Source: an uncultured Bryobacterales bacterium (lineage in GTDB: Bacteria; Acidobacteriota; Terriglobia; Bryobacterales; UBA6623). Taken from it: 64,000 bases of DNA. The notes under the pieces were generated by a model that was not told the origin of the DNA, made no database searches, and was given only the letters and a program-made list of their open reading frames with translations. The position numbers were made by a program, and so were the translations under genes. The stretch covers positions 4,377,626 through 4,441,625 of the forward strand of contig OY282420.1 in NCBI GenBank assembly GCA_958295955.1. Direction: 5' to 3'. Of the stretch, positions 33,785-42,255 are shown one piece after another (the first letter of the stretch is position 1; each line of letters begins with the position of its first letter).

Positions 33785-36310
33785 ATGCCCCGCCTGTTCC
33801 CCTTGAAAAAATCGACTGTCTTTTGTTTTCTCGCCGCCGCCGCCGTCGGCCTGCTGCTCGGCCGGCTTGACCTGTCGCTCGCCCGAGAGGGCATTGCGCT
33901 CGCAACGGCCGGCGAGATCCGCATGGTCAGCAAGCTCGTGCAGCGGCAGGGGATGAATCACGGATTCCCCGACCTGTTCCGCGACAGTCGGGGCAATTTG
34001 TGGTGCGCCTTCGTCTCGGCGCGGCAGCGGGACCCGTTGCGGCCCTACAGCTTCGCCAATTACGAGGAAGGCGATTTCATCGTCGTCCGCAGGAAGACCG
34101 GCGGCGAGTGGTCGGACGAGCTTGTGGTCAGCGACTACTTCGGCGTGAATTTTCAGCCCGTGATCGCGGAAAGCGCCAACGGCGACATCGTCGTCGTTTG
34201 GACCGGCCGCCGCCGGGGGCGCTTCGCCCTCTACTCGCGGCGGATCGGCCGGGATTTATCTCTGGGTTCGGAGACGGAGATCCTGACCGCCGGGCAACTC
34301 GAAGGCGAGCCGGCAGTGGTTGCGGACGCCGGCGGACGGATTCTGCTCGCCGCCGAATCGTACCGGCGGAACTCGATGGATATCGTCTCCTATATTTTGG
34401 AAGGATCGGGCTGGCGGCAATTGCCGGATGTGTCGTCGTCGGCCGCCCCGGAATTCCGCCCGCGGCTGGCCAAAGGTCCGGCGGGAGAAATCTACTGCGC
34501 CTGGGACGCCTACGAAGACGGGCGTTACCGGGTCAAGCTCAGCCGCTACGACGGCGGCGCCCAAAAATGGGGCCAAGCGGAAGAAGTTCCGGGCCGCCCG
34601 CTGCTCGACGCTTACGCGCCCGACCCGGCGGTGGACGGCGCGGGCCGGGTCTGGATCGTCCACGCGCGGAACGAGCTCGAAAACCCGGACTACGGCCTGC
34701 GCGGCTCGCAGCCGGGCGGCAGCCCGAAGCCGACCGTCCGCCTGATTGCCCGCGAGCCCGGCGGACGCTGGGCGTATCCGCTCGGCCCGGACGGCGGCAA
34801 GGAAGGCTTGGTCGCCACCGGCGATCTTCCGCGAATCGAGATCGGTCCGGACGGGGCCTTGTGGCTCGGCTGGCAATTTCTACCCGGCCACGTCAATTGG
34901 AAGATCGGCATGACCGTCTATAAAGGCGGGCGGTGGAGCGCTCTGCGCACCTTCGGTAACGACGAGCCGATCCCCATCGACGGCCCTCCGCGCCGCGCCG
35001 ACCAATTGCCGTCCATCGCGCCGCTCGGCGCGGACACGGCGTTGGTGGCCTACCAGCGCGGCCGGGGAGCGTTCCGCAACAGGGACATCTACGAGCGGAC
35101 GGTGCGCCTGAGCGGCATGCCCGCGGGCAAGCGCAAACCGCGACTGACGCCCGTTCCCCAAGAGCACGCCCGCCGTAAGACGCGCCCCCCGCAGACCGCG
35201 CCGCAGCGCGACCCGGTTTTCGACGACGACGGCGGGCGCTATCGGCTCTACTTCGGCGACCTGCACAACCACCTGTTGGTCGATGACGGCCACCAGGGCT
35301 CGGTCGATCAACTTTTCAATATCCACCGCGACCGCTACGGCAGCGACTTCGCCGCGACCACCTCGCACGGCGACTCCAACAAGCTGCTTTATTCGGAACT
35401 GGCGCGGAACGACGCTCTGACGCAAGCGCTTCTCGAACCCGGCCGCTTCGTGACCATTCCGGGGTTCGAGTGGACGCAGGGCGACTATGTCGTCCCCCGG
35501 GCCGGACACCGGCACGCGATTTACGAAACGCCCGGCGGTCCGCTCTACCGCCCGACGGAAGGATTTTCCGACTCGATTCGCGAGTTCAGCGACCTCATGG
35601 CCAAAACGAACGGCATGATCTTTGCGCACCACATCACGCGCGCCTACACCGCCGGGACCGATTGGAGCTACGTCAACATCAAGGTCGAGCCGGCGGCGGA
35701 AATGGCTTCGAGTTGGGGCCGCTTCGAGTACTACCAAAATCCGGGGCATATCCGCGGCGACGAGATGAAGGGCTGCTCGATGCAAGACGTTTGGCGCATG
35801 GGTTGGCGGCTGGGCGTCATCGGCGGCAGCGACGGCCACAATCTCTACGCGGACCCGATCCAGGGACTCACCGGCGTTTACGCGGAGGAATTGACCCGCG
35901 CCGGCATTTTCGAGGCGATCCGCAAGCGCCGCTGCTACGCCACGACCGGCGCGCCGATCGAGCTCGTTTTCCAGGTCAACGGTCACTTGATGGGTTCGGA
36001 GATCGAGGCTGCGGAAGGCCCGCTGATCGAAGGTTGGGTGCAAGGCGCGCGCAAGCTGCTCGCCGTCGAGGTGGTGAAGTACGCCAAGGGCGCGGGGTAT
36101 CCGTTTCCGGTTGTGTACCGCGCCCCGCTCGAAGGCGCGAGCGCCAAGGTCTGGTGGCGCGACCCGGATTTCAACGGCGACAGCATGTACTACCTGCGCG
36201 TGACCCAGGAAGTTGCTCCGGCGCTGGCGGCCCGTTACGCGGCGGCTGAGGAAAACCGCTTCCCCACCGAGATGGCCTGGTCGTCTCCCGTCTGGGTGGA
36301 CCGGAAGTGA
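33785..36310 (+). CDS. Exported propeller + PHP-domain protein, paralogue 2
   Basis: 841 aa. An N-terminal signal/anchor (KKSTVFCFLAAAAVGLLLG) is followed by a propeller (about 40-450) with repeats such as DSRGNLWCAFVSAR, GDIVVVWTGRRRG and GRVWIVHARNE. The PHP-like hydrolase part has YFGDLHNHLLVDDGH, FAATTSHGDSN, FAHHITRAY and GGSDGHN as metal-ligand segments. C-terminal beta domain. Same architecture as 11943-14318, with clear similarity in the PHP half. Its TGA stop is the TGA of a dispersed repeat copy. Substrate unknown. Confidence 0.78.
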   Translation: MPRLFPLKKSTVFCFLAAAAVGLLLGRLDLSLAREGIALATAGEIRMVSKLVQRQGMNHGFPDLFRDSRGNLWCAFVSARQRDPLRPYSFANYEEGDFIVVRRKTGGEWSDELVVSDYFGVNFQPVIAESANGDIVVVWTGRRRGRFALYSRRIGRDLSLGSETEILTAGQLEGEPAVVADAGGRILLAAESYRRNSMDIVSYILEGSGWRQLPDVSSSAAPEFRPRLAKGPAGEIYCAWDAYEDGRYRVKLSRYDGGAQKWGQAEEVPGRPLLDAYAPDPAVDGAGRVWIVHARNELENPDYGLRGSQPGGSPKPTVRLIAREPGGRWAYPLGPDGGKEGLVATGDLPRIEIGPDGALWLGWQFLPGHVNWKIGMTVYKGGRWSALRTFGNDEPIPIDGPPRRADQLPSIAPLGADTALVAYQRGRGAFRNRDIYERTVRLSGMPAGKRKPRLTPVPQEHARRKTRPPQTAPQRDPVFDDDGGRYRLYFGDLHNHLLVDDGHQGSVDQLFNIHRDRYGSDFAATTSHGDSNKLLYSELARNDALTQALLEPGRFVTIPGFEWTQGDYVVPRAGHRHAIYETPGGPLYRPTEGFSDSIREFSDLMAKTNGMIFAHHITRAYTAGTDWSYVNIKVEPAAEMASSWGRFEYYQNPGHIRGDEMKGCSMQDVWRMGWRLGVIGGSDGHNLYADPIQGLTGVYAEELTRAGIFEAIRKRRCYATTGAPIELVFQVNGHLMGSEIEAAEGPLIEGWVQGARKLLAVEVVKYAKGAGYPFPVVYRAPLEGASAKVWWRDPDFNGDSMYYLRVTQEVAPALAARYAAAEENRFPTEMAWSSPVWVDRK

Positions 36311-36346
36311 ATAGCGGATAGCAGGACCGCTGTGCAGAGCGGCAGG
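36308..36346. repeat. Dispersed REP-like element, copy 2
   Basis: It begins with the stop codon of the propeller-PHP gene: TGAATAGCGGATAGCA, then GGACCGCTG and a hairpin CCGCT/AGCGG. It matches the minus-strand reading of the copy at 48938 over about 25 bases with few differences. It occupies the start of the 82-bp gap between two converging genes. Confidence 0.6.
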
Positions 36347-36392
36347 AACCGGCATCGCCTCTCGCGCGGCTTCCGCCGCCGCGGCCGGCATT

Positions 36393-38063
36393 TCAGGCGG
36401 AAACGTCCACCATGTTGATCGGCGGAATGTGGACGTGCGTGACCGAGGGTTCGCGGCCCAGGAACGTCTTGGCCATTTCCAGCGCTTCGTTCATGGTCGC
36501 GGCGCAGTCCCAGCCCATTACCTTCGCCGCCGTCCTGTCTTCCGCGCCGACGACGATGACCTTGCCCGCGTGTTGCCGGCCGTTTTCGCCCCAGTACCAC
36601 ATATAAAACGGATGCACGCCGTGATAGGCGTAGCCGTTGCGGTACATCTCGCGGTATCCGGCGTCGCCGGCGAATTCCGCCTCGTATTTGCGCTCCAGCT
36701 CCAGGGCGTCGTTGGTCTCGGCCAGGCAGCGGTGAAAGAACTCGCGGTAGGCCGCGTGATGCTTGGGGCTGAACTCGTTATAGAGCGGGTGGGTCAGAAT
36801 GAATACGCCGCCCTTCTTGAAGATCGGCATGCCGCGGTACATGTTGAAGAAATAGCCGAGCGTCAGGCAACTCACCAGCAGCGGGTTCAGCGGCGCGTGG
36901 ACGTTATAAGGGCTGATGAACGGCACGCCGAACACCGCCGCGTCGGCTTGCCCCTGAACAGGCACGCAGTATTGCTGGTAAGTGTAGGCCAGCGTCTTCT
37001 CGTGAACCGCATCGGTCGCTCCCGCATGCACCGCGATCGTCTCGTAAGGCGCGGGAATGGCGAACAGCAGGTCTCGTTTCGCCTTTCGGGGGAGCGCCCC
37101 AAGGCCGATCTGCGCGATCTTCGCCGACGCCTTGTCGAGCGCGTTCCAGCGGTCTTCCGGCTTGGTGAAGAAAGCCATGCGCGGATCGAACATGCGGTTG
37201 TTGACCACCGTCTCGATGTGAAAGACGTTCAATTTCTCGTTGACGATGCGGCCCATGCGGTTGCAGGAATCGGTCAACGGCGAGCGCGTGTGGTCGAAGT
37301 AGGAATCCGAGGCGCGAATGGTTGCCGGGGTGTGGTGCGCCTGCAGGGAAGCGTAGTCGCACAGTCCCACGCCGACGGATTTGTGGCCGCCGTCCATCGG
37401 CACGAGGTTGATGTTGACGTAGATGAGCAGGTCGGATTCCGCTGCGCGGCGGTTGATGCGGACTTTTTCGCCGAGCTCGGTTTCGCCGAGCTCGACAATG
37501 CCGCCGGGCTTTTCGCCGTCGTGGCAATAGAGCCGGTTTGGGAAAAAGCGGTCGAATACGGCATTGCCGACCGCCCAGCGGATCTCGAACGGCTCCATGC
37601 GCCGGTGAAACGATGTCGCGATGACGATCTCGACGTCGGTTACGCCCGCCGCGCTCAGCTTTTCAAGCAAAACCTTGAGCACGGACTCGCGGATGTCCGG
37701 CTTGAACATCTTGGGCAGCGGCAACGAGATGTCGTCGATGGCGATGGTGACTTTCATCCCGGCGCGAAGCTGCGCCTGAAGCGGCGCGGCCTGCTCGGGG
37801 TGATCGACGGCGTAGCGGATCGCCGCGTCCCGGTCGGCGAGTCCGGGAATGGCCGGCTTGGGATAGACGACGCGCGTTCCGGCCGGCAGCTTGACGCGGA
37901 TCAGGTCTTCGCCGTACCACAGCAGCCGGTCGGCGGAGTCCGCTTCGAGATGGACGATGCAGTCGTCGTGCGGCACGAGCGCTTTCCGCCCCACGGCATT
38001 CGGCGCGGGGTCGCCGAACTCGAACGACGCCGAAGGCCGGGGCGGTGCGGCGGCAACAGCCAT
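36393..38063 (-). CDS. LarA-like (lactate racemase family, DUF2088) protein
   Basis: 556 aa from ATG 38063; the frame extends further upstream but without family similarity. The N-terminal half has LarA-type segments: LPAGTRVVYPKPAIPGLAD, MKVTIAIDDISLPLP and VEIVIATSFHRRMEP with conserved histidines, and INLVPMDGGHKSVGVGL. It is longer than classical LarA (about 425 aa), with an extra C-terminal part (GVHPFYMWYWGENG). LarA enzymes need a nickel-pincer cofactor made by LarB, LarC and LarE, none of which is in the window. Probably a racemase or epimerase of a 2-hydroxyacid; substrate unknown. Confidence 0.7.
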   Translation of the reverse strand: MAVAAAPPRPSASFEFGDPAPNAVGRKALVPHDDCIVHLEADSADRLLWYGEDLIRVKLPAGTRVVYPKPAIPGLADRDAAIRYAVDHPEQAAPLQAQLRAGMKVTIAIDDISLPLPKMFKPDIRESVLKVLLEKLSAAGVTDVEIVIATSFHRRMEPFEIRWAVGNAVFDRFFPNRLYCHDGEKPGGIVELGETELGEKVRINRRAAESDLLIYVNINLVPMDGGHKSVGVGLCDYASLQAHHTPATIRASDSYFDHTRSPLTDSCNRMGRIVNEKLNVFHIETVVNNRMFDPRMAFFTKPEDRWNALDKASAKIAQIGLGALPRKAKRDLLFAIPAPYETIAVHAGATDAVHEKTLAYTYQQYCVPVQGQADAAVFGVPFISPYNVHAPLNPLLVSCLTLGYFFNMYRGMPIFKKGGVFILTHPLYNEFSPKHHAAYREFFHRCLAETNDALELERKYEAEFAGDAGYREMYRNGYAYHGVHPFYMWYWGENGRQHAGKVIVVGAEDRTAAKVMGWDCAATMNEALEMAKTFLGREPSVTHVHIPPINMVDVSA

Positions 38064-38193
38064 GAAACCAGTGTGGCGAAGCGCGTCGGCCGCCGCAAGC
38101 CGCCGCTGCCGGACAGCCGTCCAATCCCCCAAAATTTGCTTTGGGGCGGCCTGTCAAAAACATCGACGGCGCCAAGCGCGGCTGCTTTTGAGA

Positions 38194-38199
38194 TACAAT
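38194..38199 (+). promoter_or_regulatory. -10 element upstream of DUF1501 gene
   Basis: TACAAT lies 34 nt upstream of the chosen ATG at 38234. No strong -35 is visible. It probably drives the DUF1501-PSD1 transcript. Confidence 0.35.
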
Positions 38200-38233
38200 C
38201 GAGTTGCTTTTCCGCGGAAAGCGTTACGAGCCG

Positions 38234-39634
38234 ATGCGCCCCGAACGAAAATCGCCGGCAGCCCCGCTCGGCGGCGGGCTGAGCCGCCGGGCATTCGTGG
38301 AATCTCTCTGCGGCGGGCTCGGGGCGTTGAGTCTCGCGGATGCGCTGCAAACGCCGGTGGCGGCAGCGAACGCGCTCGGTCCGACCGGGCCGCATTTCGC
38401 CCCAAAAGCCAAGCACGTCGTTTTTCTGTTCATGACCGGAGGGCCGTCGCAGGTCGATTTGCTCGATCCCAAGCCGGCCTTGCTGCAATACGAAGGCCGA
38501 CGCCCCGACTCCGCCGACCTGCGAACCGAGCGCATGACGGGCGGGCTGCTGCCTTCCCCTTTCGCCTTCAAGGCTCGCGGACAGAGCGGAATCGAGGTCA
38601 GCGAGCTTTTGCCGCGTACCGCGGAGATCGTGGACGACCTTTGCGTCATCCGCTCGATGTTCACCTTCAACCCGACGCACACGCCCGCGCGGAACCTGAT
38701 TCACTCCGGCAACATCGCCTCGACCCGCCCCACGCTCGGCTCCTGGGTTTCTTACGGACTGGGCAGCGAAAACCGGAACCTGCCCGGGTTCGTTGCCCTG
38801 TGCGATTCGCCCAACCGCAAGTCGTTGTGGCGCTCCGGATTTTTGCCTGCCGAGCATCAAGGCGCGCATTTCAACCACACGGAGACGGATCCGAAGAAAA
38901 TGATCCGTTATCTGACCAACGACGAGTTGGGGCCGCAGGCGCAGCGCGAGCAACTCGACCTGCTGAAAACGTTCAACTCGCGGCACTTGGCTGCGACCGG
39001 CCCCGATGCGTTTCTCGAATCGCGCATCGCCGCGATGGAAACCGCCTACCGCATGCAGTTCGAGGCGATGGACGCCTTCGACGTGCGCAAGGAGCCGCAA
39101 AAGATCCGCGAAGAATACGGCGATACTCCGTTCGGCAACGGCTGCTTGCTGGCGCGCCGCCTGGTGGAGCGCGGCGTGCGCTACGTACACTTGTTCTCCG
39201 GCCCAGGGCAGCCGTGGGACGACCACAAGGACATTAACGAAAACCTGATCAAGCGCTGCCCGGCGATGGACCGGGGCGCCGCGGCGCTCGTCCGCGACTT
39301 GAAGCGCAACGGACTGCTCGACGAGACTCTGGTGGTGTGGGGCGGCGAGTTCGGGCGGACGCCGGTCTCCGAAGCGGGCGACGGCCGCGACCACAACCCG
39401 TACGGCTTCACGATGTGGCTGGCCGGAGGCGGCATGAAGTCCGGCGTCTGCCACGGCGCAACCGACGAGTTCGGCTTCCAGGCGGTCGAGAACCGCGTCG
39501 ATGTCCACGATTTGCACGCGACGATTCTGCACTTGCTGGGACTCGACCATGAGCGGCTGACATACCGCTATGCCGGGCGGGATTTCCGCCTGACCGACGT
39601 CCACGGGCGCGTGCTCAAGGAGTTGATGGTTTGA
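38234..39634 (+). CDS. DUF1501 protein, Tat-exported
   Basis: 466 aa from ATG 38234, chosen so that the twin-arginine motif (LSRRAFVESLCGGLGALSL) falls near the N-terminus; a TTG ten codons earlier is possible. The DUF1501 core is seen as VVFLFMTGGPSQVDLLDPKP, GPGQPWDDHKDI, VVWGGEFGRTP and the C-terminal LLGLDHERLTYRYAGRDF. It resembles an alkaline-phosphatase/sulfatase fold, but its function is unknown. It is universally paired with cytochrome/DUF1549/DUF1553 proteins in Planctomycetes, Verrucomicrobia and Acidobacteria, as it is here, with stop and start overlapping as TTGA. Confidence 0.88.
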   Translation: MRPERKSPAAPLGGGLSRRAFVESLCGGLGALSLADALQTPVAAANALGPTGPHFAPKAKHVVFLFMTGGPSQVDLLDPKPALLQYEGRRPDSADLRTERMTGGLLPSPFAFKARGQSGIEVSELLPRTAEIVDDLCVIRSMFTFNPTHTPARNLIHSGNIASTRPTLGSWVSYGLGSENRNLPGFVALCDSPNRKSLWRSGFLPAEHQGAHFNHTETDPKKMIRYLTNDELGPQAQREQLDLLKTFNSRHLAATGPDAFLESRIAAMETAYRMQFEAMDAFDVRKEPQKIREEYGDTPFGNGCLLARRLVERGVRYVHLFSGPGQPWDDHKDINENLIKRCPAMDRGAAALVRDLKRNGLLDETLVVWGGEFGRTPVSEAGDGRDHNPYGFTMWLAGGGMKSGVCHGATDEFGFQAVENRVDVHDLHATILHLLGLDHERLTYRYAGRDFRLTDVHGRVLKELMV

Positions 39635-41985
39635 GCCGGCCGGTCTTTGCCGCGGTTTGTTTTGCGCTGCTTGCCGCCGGCGTGTCTCCGGCCCAGGACG
39701 AGCGCATCGCGTTTTTCGAGAAAAAGATACGCCCGGCGCTCGAAGAGCATTGCTTGGCCTGCCACTCGGCGAAGCTCGCGGAGCCGATGGGCGGGCTGCG
39801 GCTGGACTCCCGCGAGGCCGTCCTGCGCGGCGGCGCCAACGGGCCGGCGCTGGTTGCGGGCAAGCCGGAGCAAAGCCTCATCGTCAAAGCGCTGGGCTAC
39901 AAAGAGCCGACCCTCAAGATGCCGCCCACGGGCAAATTGCCTGACCGCGTGATCGAGGATTTCCGTTATTGGATCGCCCGGGGAGCGAGCGACCCGCGCG
40001 CCGGCGAACCCCGGGAACGGGCTGCTCAACCGAGCGGCCCGGGCACGCCGATCGAGGAAGGCCGAAGCTGGTGGGCCTTTCAGCCCCTCCGTGAGTACGC
40101 CGCCCCGCAGACCCGGCGCCTCGGCTGGTCCCGCCGCAAGATCGACGCCTTCGTTCTCGCCAAGCTGGAGGAAAACGGCCTGCAGCCTTCGCCCGAAGTC
40201 GACCGGCGCACGCTGATCCGCCGCGTTTCTTTCGATCTGACGGGCTTGAAACCGACCTACGAAGAAGTCGAATTGTTCGCCGCGGACGAGTCTCCCGACG
40301 CCTACGCCAAGCTGATCGAGCGCCTGCTGGCTTCGCCGCGCTACGGGGAGCGCTGGGGGCGGCATTGGCTCGACGTGGCGCGCTGGGCCGAAGATCATCC
40401 GACCCGCGAATCGACCAACCAGCCGCATCCCTACGCCTGGCGTTACCGCGATTGGGTGATCGAAGCGTTCAACGCGGACATCCCCTACGATCGGTTTATC
40501 CGCATGCAGTTCGCGGCGGATCTGATGCCGGGGTTCGAGCCGGATCAAATGCGCGCGCTGGGCTACATCGGCAACGCGCCGATGTATCACAAAGACCCGC
40601 GGCTTTCCCGTGACGTGATCGAAACGATCGCCGGCGACGATTGGGACGAACGGGTCGACGCCGTCAGCCGCGGCCTGCTGGGGCTTACCGTCGCTTGCGC
40701 CCGCTGCCACGACCACAAATTCGACCCGATCACCAATAAGGACTACCACGCGCTCGCCGGCGTGTTCGCCAGCCTCTGGCTGGTCAAGCGGCCGATCGTC
40801 GCCATGGACCCGCAGGCCGCCGACAAGCTGGTTTGGGATCACGAGCGGCTCGTGCGCAGAAGCGGAGAGCTCGGCAATCTGAAGGAACTCGACACCATCG
40901 CCGAAGAGGTTCATCCCAAGATCGCGCAACTGCGCCAGGAAACCGAAAAGCTCAAGGAAAGACTCCGGGCGGACGACACGCCGATGACCCACGCCGTGAT
41001 CGATTGCGGCGTCTGGATCGACGGCAATACGCCGACCGTCACCTGGATGGACCTGCGGCCGGGAGAAGCCCGCGATTTGCCGGTGTTCATTCGGGGCAAC
41101 GTGGCCAACCCCGGCGAGATCGTTCCGCGGCGCTTCCTGACCGTCTTGTCGAAGGGCGAGCCCGAACCGTTCCGCAACGGCTCCGGACGATTGGAGTTGG
41201 CGGACAAGATCGTGGGCGAGGCCGCTCCCCTGACGGCGCGGGTCTGGGTCAACCGCGTTTGGGGCTGGCATTTCGGCGGTCATCTGGCGCGCACGCCGTC
41301 GGATTTCGGCACGCAGGGGCAGGCGCCGACCCATCCGCGGCTCCTCGACGATCTCGCCGCCCGCTTCGTGGACAACGGCTGGTCGTTGAAGTGGCTGCAC
41401 CGCGAAATCATGCTGTCGGCCGCGTACCGCCAAGCCGGCAGGTGGAACGAGGCTGCTTTCAAGGCCGACCCGACGAACCGCCTGTTGTGGCGCGTCACCC
41501 CGCGCCGGCTGGATATCGAGTCGTGGCGGGACGCGATTCTGCAAACGTCCGGCGAGCTCGACTTGACGATGGGCGGCCCCTCGACGGACATCGAGCAGGA
41601 AACCGCGGCGAGAAGAACGGTTTACACGAAAATCAGCCGGGCGGCGGCGCACCCGATTCTCGAGCTTTACGATTTTCCTGACGCCAAGCAGCACACTCCG
41701 CAGCGCCAGGCGACAACAACGCCGCTGCAGCAATTGTTCCTCCTGAACAGCCGGTGGATGCGCAAGCAGGCAGCGAGCTTGGCGGCGAAGGCGGACGGCG
41801 CGCCGGGAATAGTGGAGAAGACCCGCGCGCTTTACCGCCGGACGCTGAACCGCGACCCGTCGCCGGAAGAGATCGATTTGGCCGCGCGCTTTGTCGAGCT
41901 GACCCGCGGCGAATCCGAACGCGACGGCTGGACGGAACTGGCGCAAGTGCTGCTGGGCACGAACGAATTCATCTTTTTGAACTGA
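39631..41985 (+). CDS. Cytochrome C + DUF1549 + DUF1553 (PSD1) protein
   Basis: 784 aa from a TTG that overlaps the DUF1501 stop (TTGA). Signal peptide (PVFAAVCFALLAAGVSPAQ). The planctomycete-type cytochrome domain has a single heme motif in EEHCLACHSAK (about residue 40). DUF1549 (about 165-380) begins RRKIDAFVLAKLEENGL and includes RYGERWGRHWLDVARWAED. DUF1553 (about 500-760) includes RVWVNRVWGWHFGGHL and ends TRALYRRTLNRDPSPEEI. It is expected in the periplasm acting with the DUF1501 partner; the reaction is unknown. Confidence 0.88.
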   Translation: MSRPVFAAVCFALLAAGVSPAQDERIAFFEKKIRPALEEHCLACHSAKLAEPMGGLRLDSREAVLRGGANGPALVAGKPEQSLIVKALGYKEPTLKMPPTGKLPDRVIEDFRYWIARGASDPRAGEPRERAAQPSGPGTPIEEGRSWWAFQPLREYAAPQTRRLGWSRRKIDAFVLAKLEENGLQPSPEVDRRTLIRRVSFDLTGLKPTYEEVELFAADESPDAYAKLIERLLASPRYGERWGRHWLDVARWAEDHPTRESTNQPHPYAWRYRDWVIEAFNADIPYDRFIRMQFAADLMPGFEPDQMRALGYIGNAPMYHKDPRLSRDVIETIAGDDWDERVDAVSRGLLGLTVACARCHDHKFDPITNKDYHALAGVFASLWLVKRPIVAMDPQAADKLVWDHERLVRRSGELGNLKELDTIAEEVHPKIAQLRQETEKLKERLRADDTPMTHAVIDCGVWIDGNTPTVTWMDLRPGEARDLPVFIRGNVANPGEIVPRRFLTVLSKGEPEPFRNGSGRLELADKIVGEAAPLTARVWVNRVWGWHFGGHLARTPSDFGTQGQAPTHPRLLDDLAARFVDNGWSLKWLHREIMLSAAYRQAGRWNEAAFKADPTNRLLWRVTPRRLDIESWRDAILQTSGELDLTMGGPSTDIEQETAARRTVYTKISRAAAHPILELYDFPDAKQHTPQRQATTTPLQQLFLLNSRWMRKQAASLAAKADGAPGIVEKTRALYRRTLNRDPSPEEIDLAARFVELTRGESERDGWTELAQVLLGTNEFIFLN

Positions 41986-42015
41986 GCGATCGAGAACTCG
42001 GCCCCTATTCGCGGA

Positions 42016-42255
42016 ATGCAGCGCATCGTTTTCTACTCCCGGCCCGCATGCCGCTTGTGCGATGACGCAAAACGGCAATTCGCCGCCGCGTTTCCGCAAG
42101 TGGCCATCGACGAGATCGACGTGGACTCCGACCGGCGCCTCAGAGAGCGCTACGGCATGGATATCCCGGTGGCGGTGCTGGGCGAGCGGGAGTTGTTTCG
42201 ACACCGCTTCGACCGCGAAGGCTGCCGGGCGGTTTTGACGCAAGCAGAATCATGA
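42016..42255 (+). CDS. Glutaredoxin-like small thiol protein
   Basis: 79 aa with a thioredoxin fold: IVFYSRPACRLCDDAKR gives a CxxC active site, IDEIDVDSD is the second strand, and MDIPVAVLGERELF has the cis-Pro. It corresponds to the glutaredoxin family (DUF836-like). Its stop overlaps the next gene's start as ATGA, so it is translationally coupled to the transhydrogenase-like enzyme. It could keep a thiol reduced on that enzyme, which is inference. Confidence 0.8.
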   Translation: MQRIVFYSRPACRLCDDAKRQFAAAFPQVAIDEIDVDSDRRLRERYGMDIPVAVLGERELFRHRFDREGCRAVLTQAES

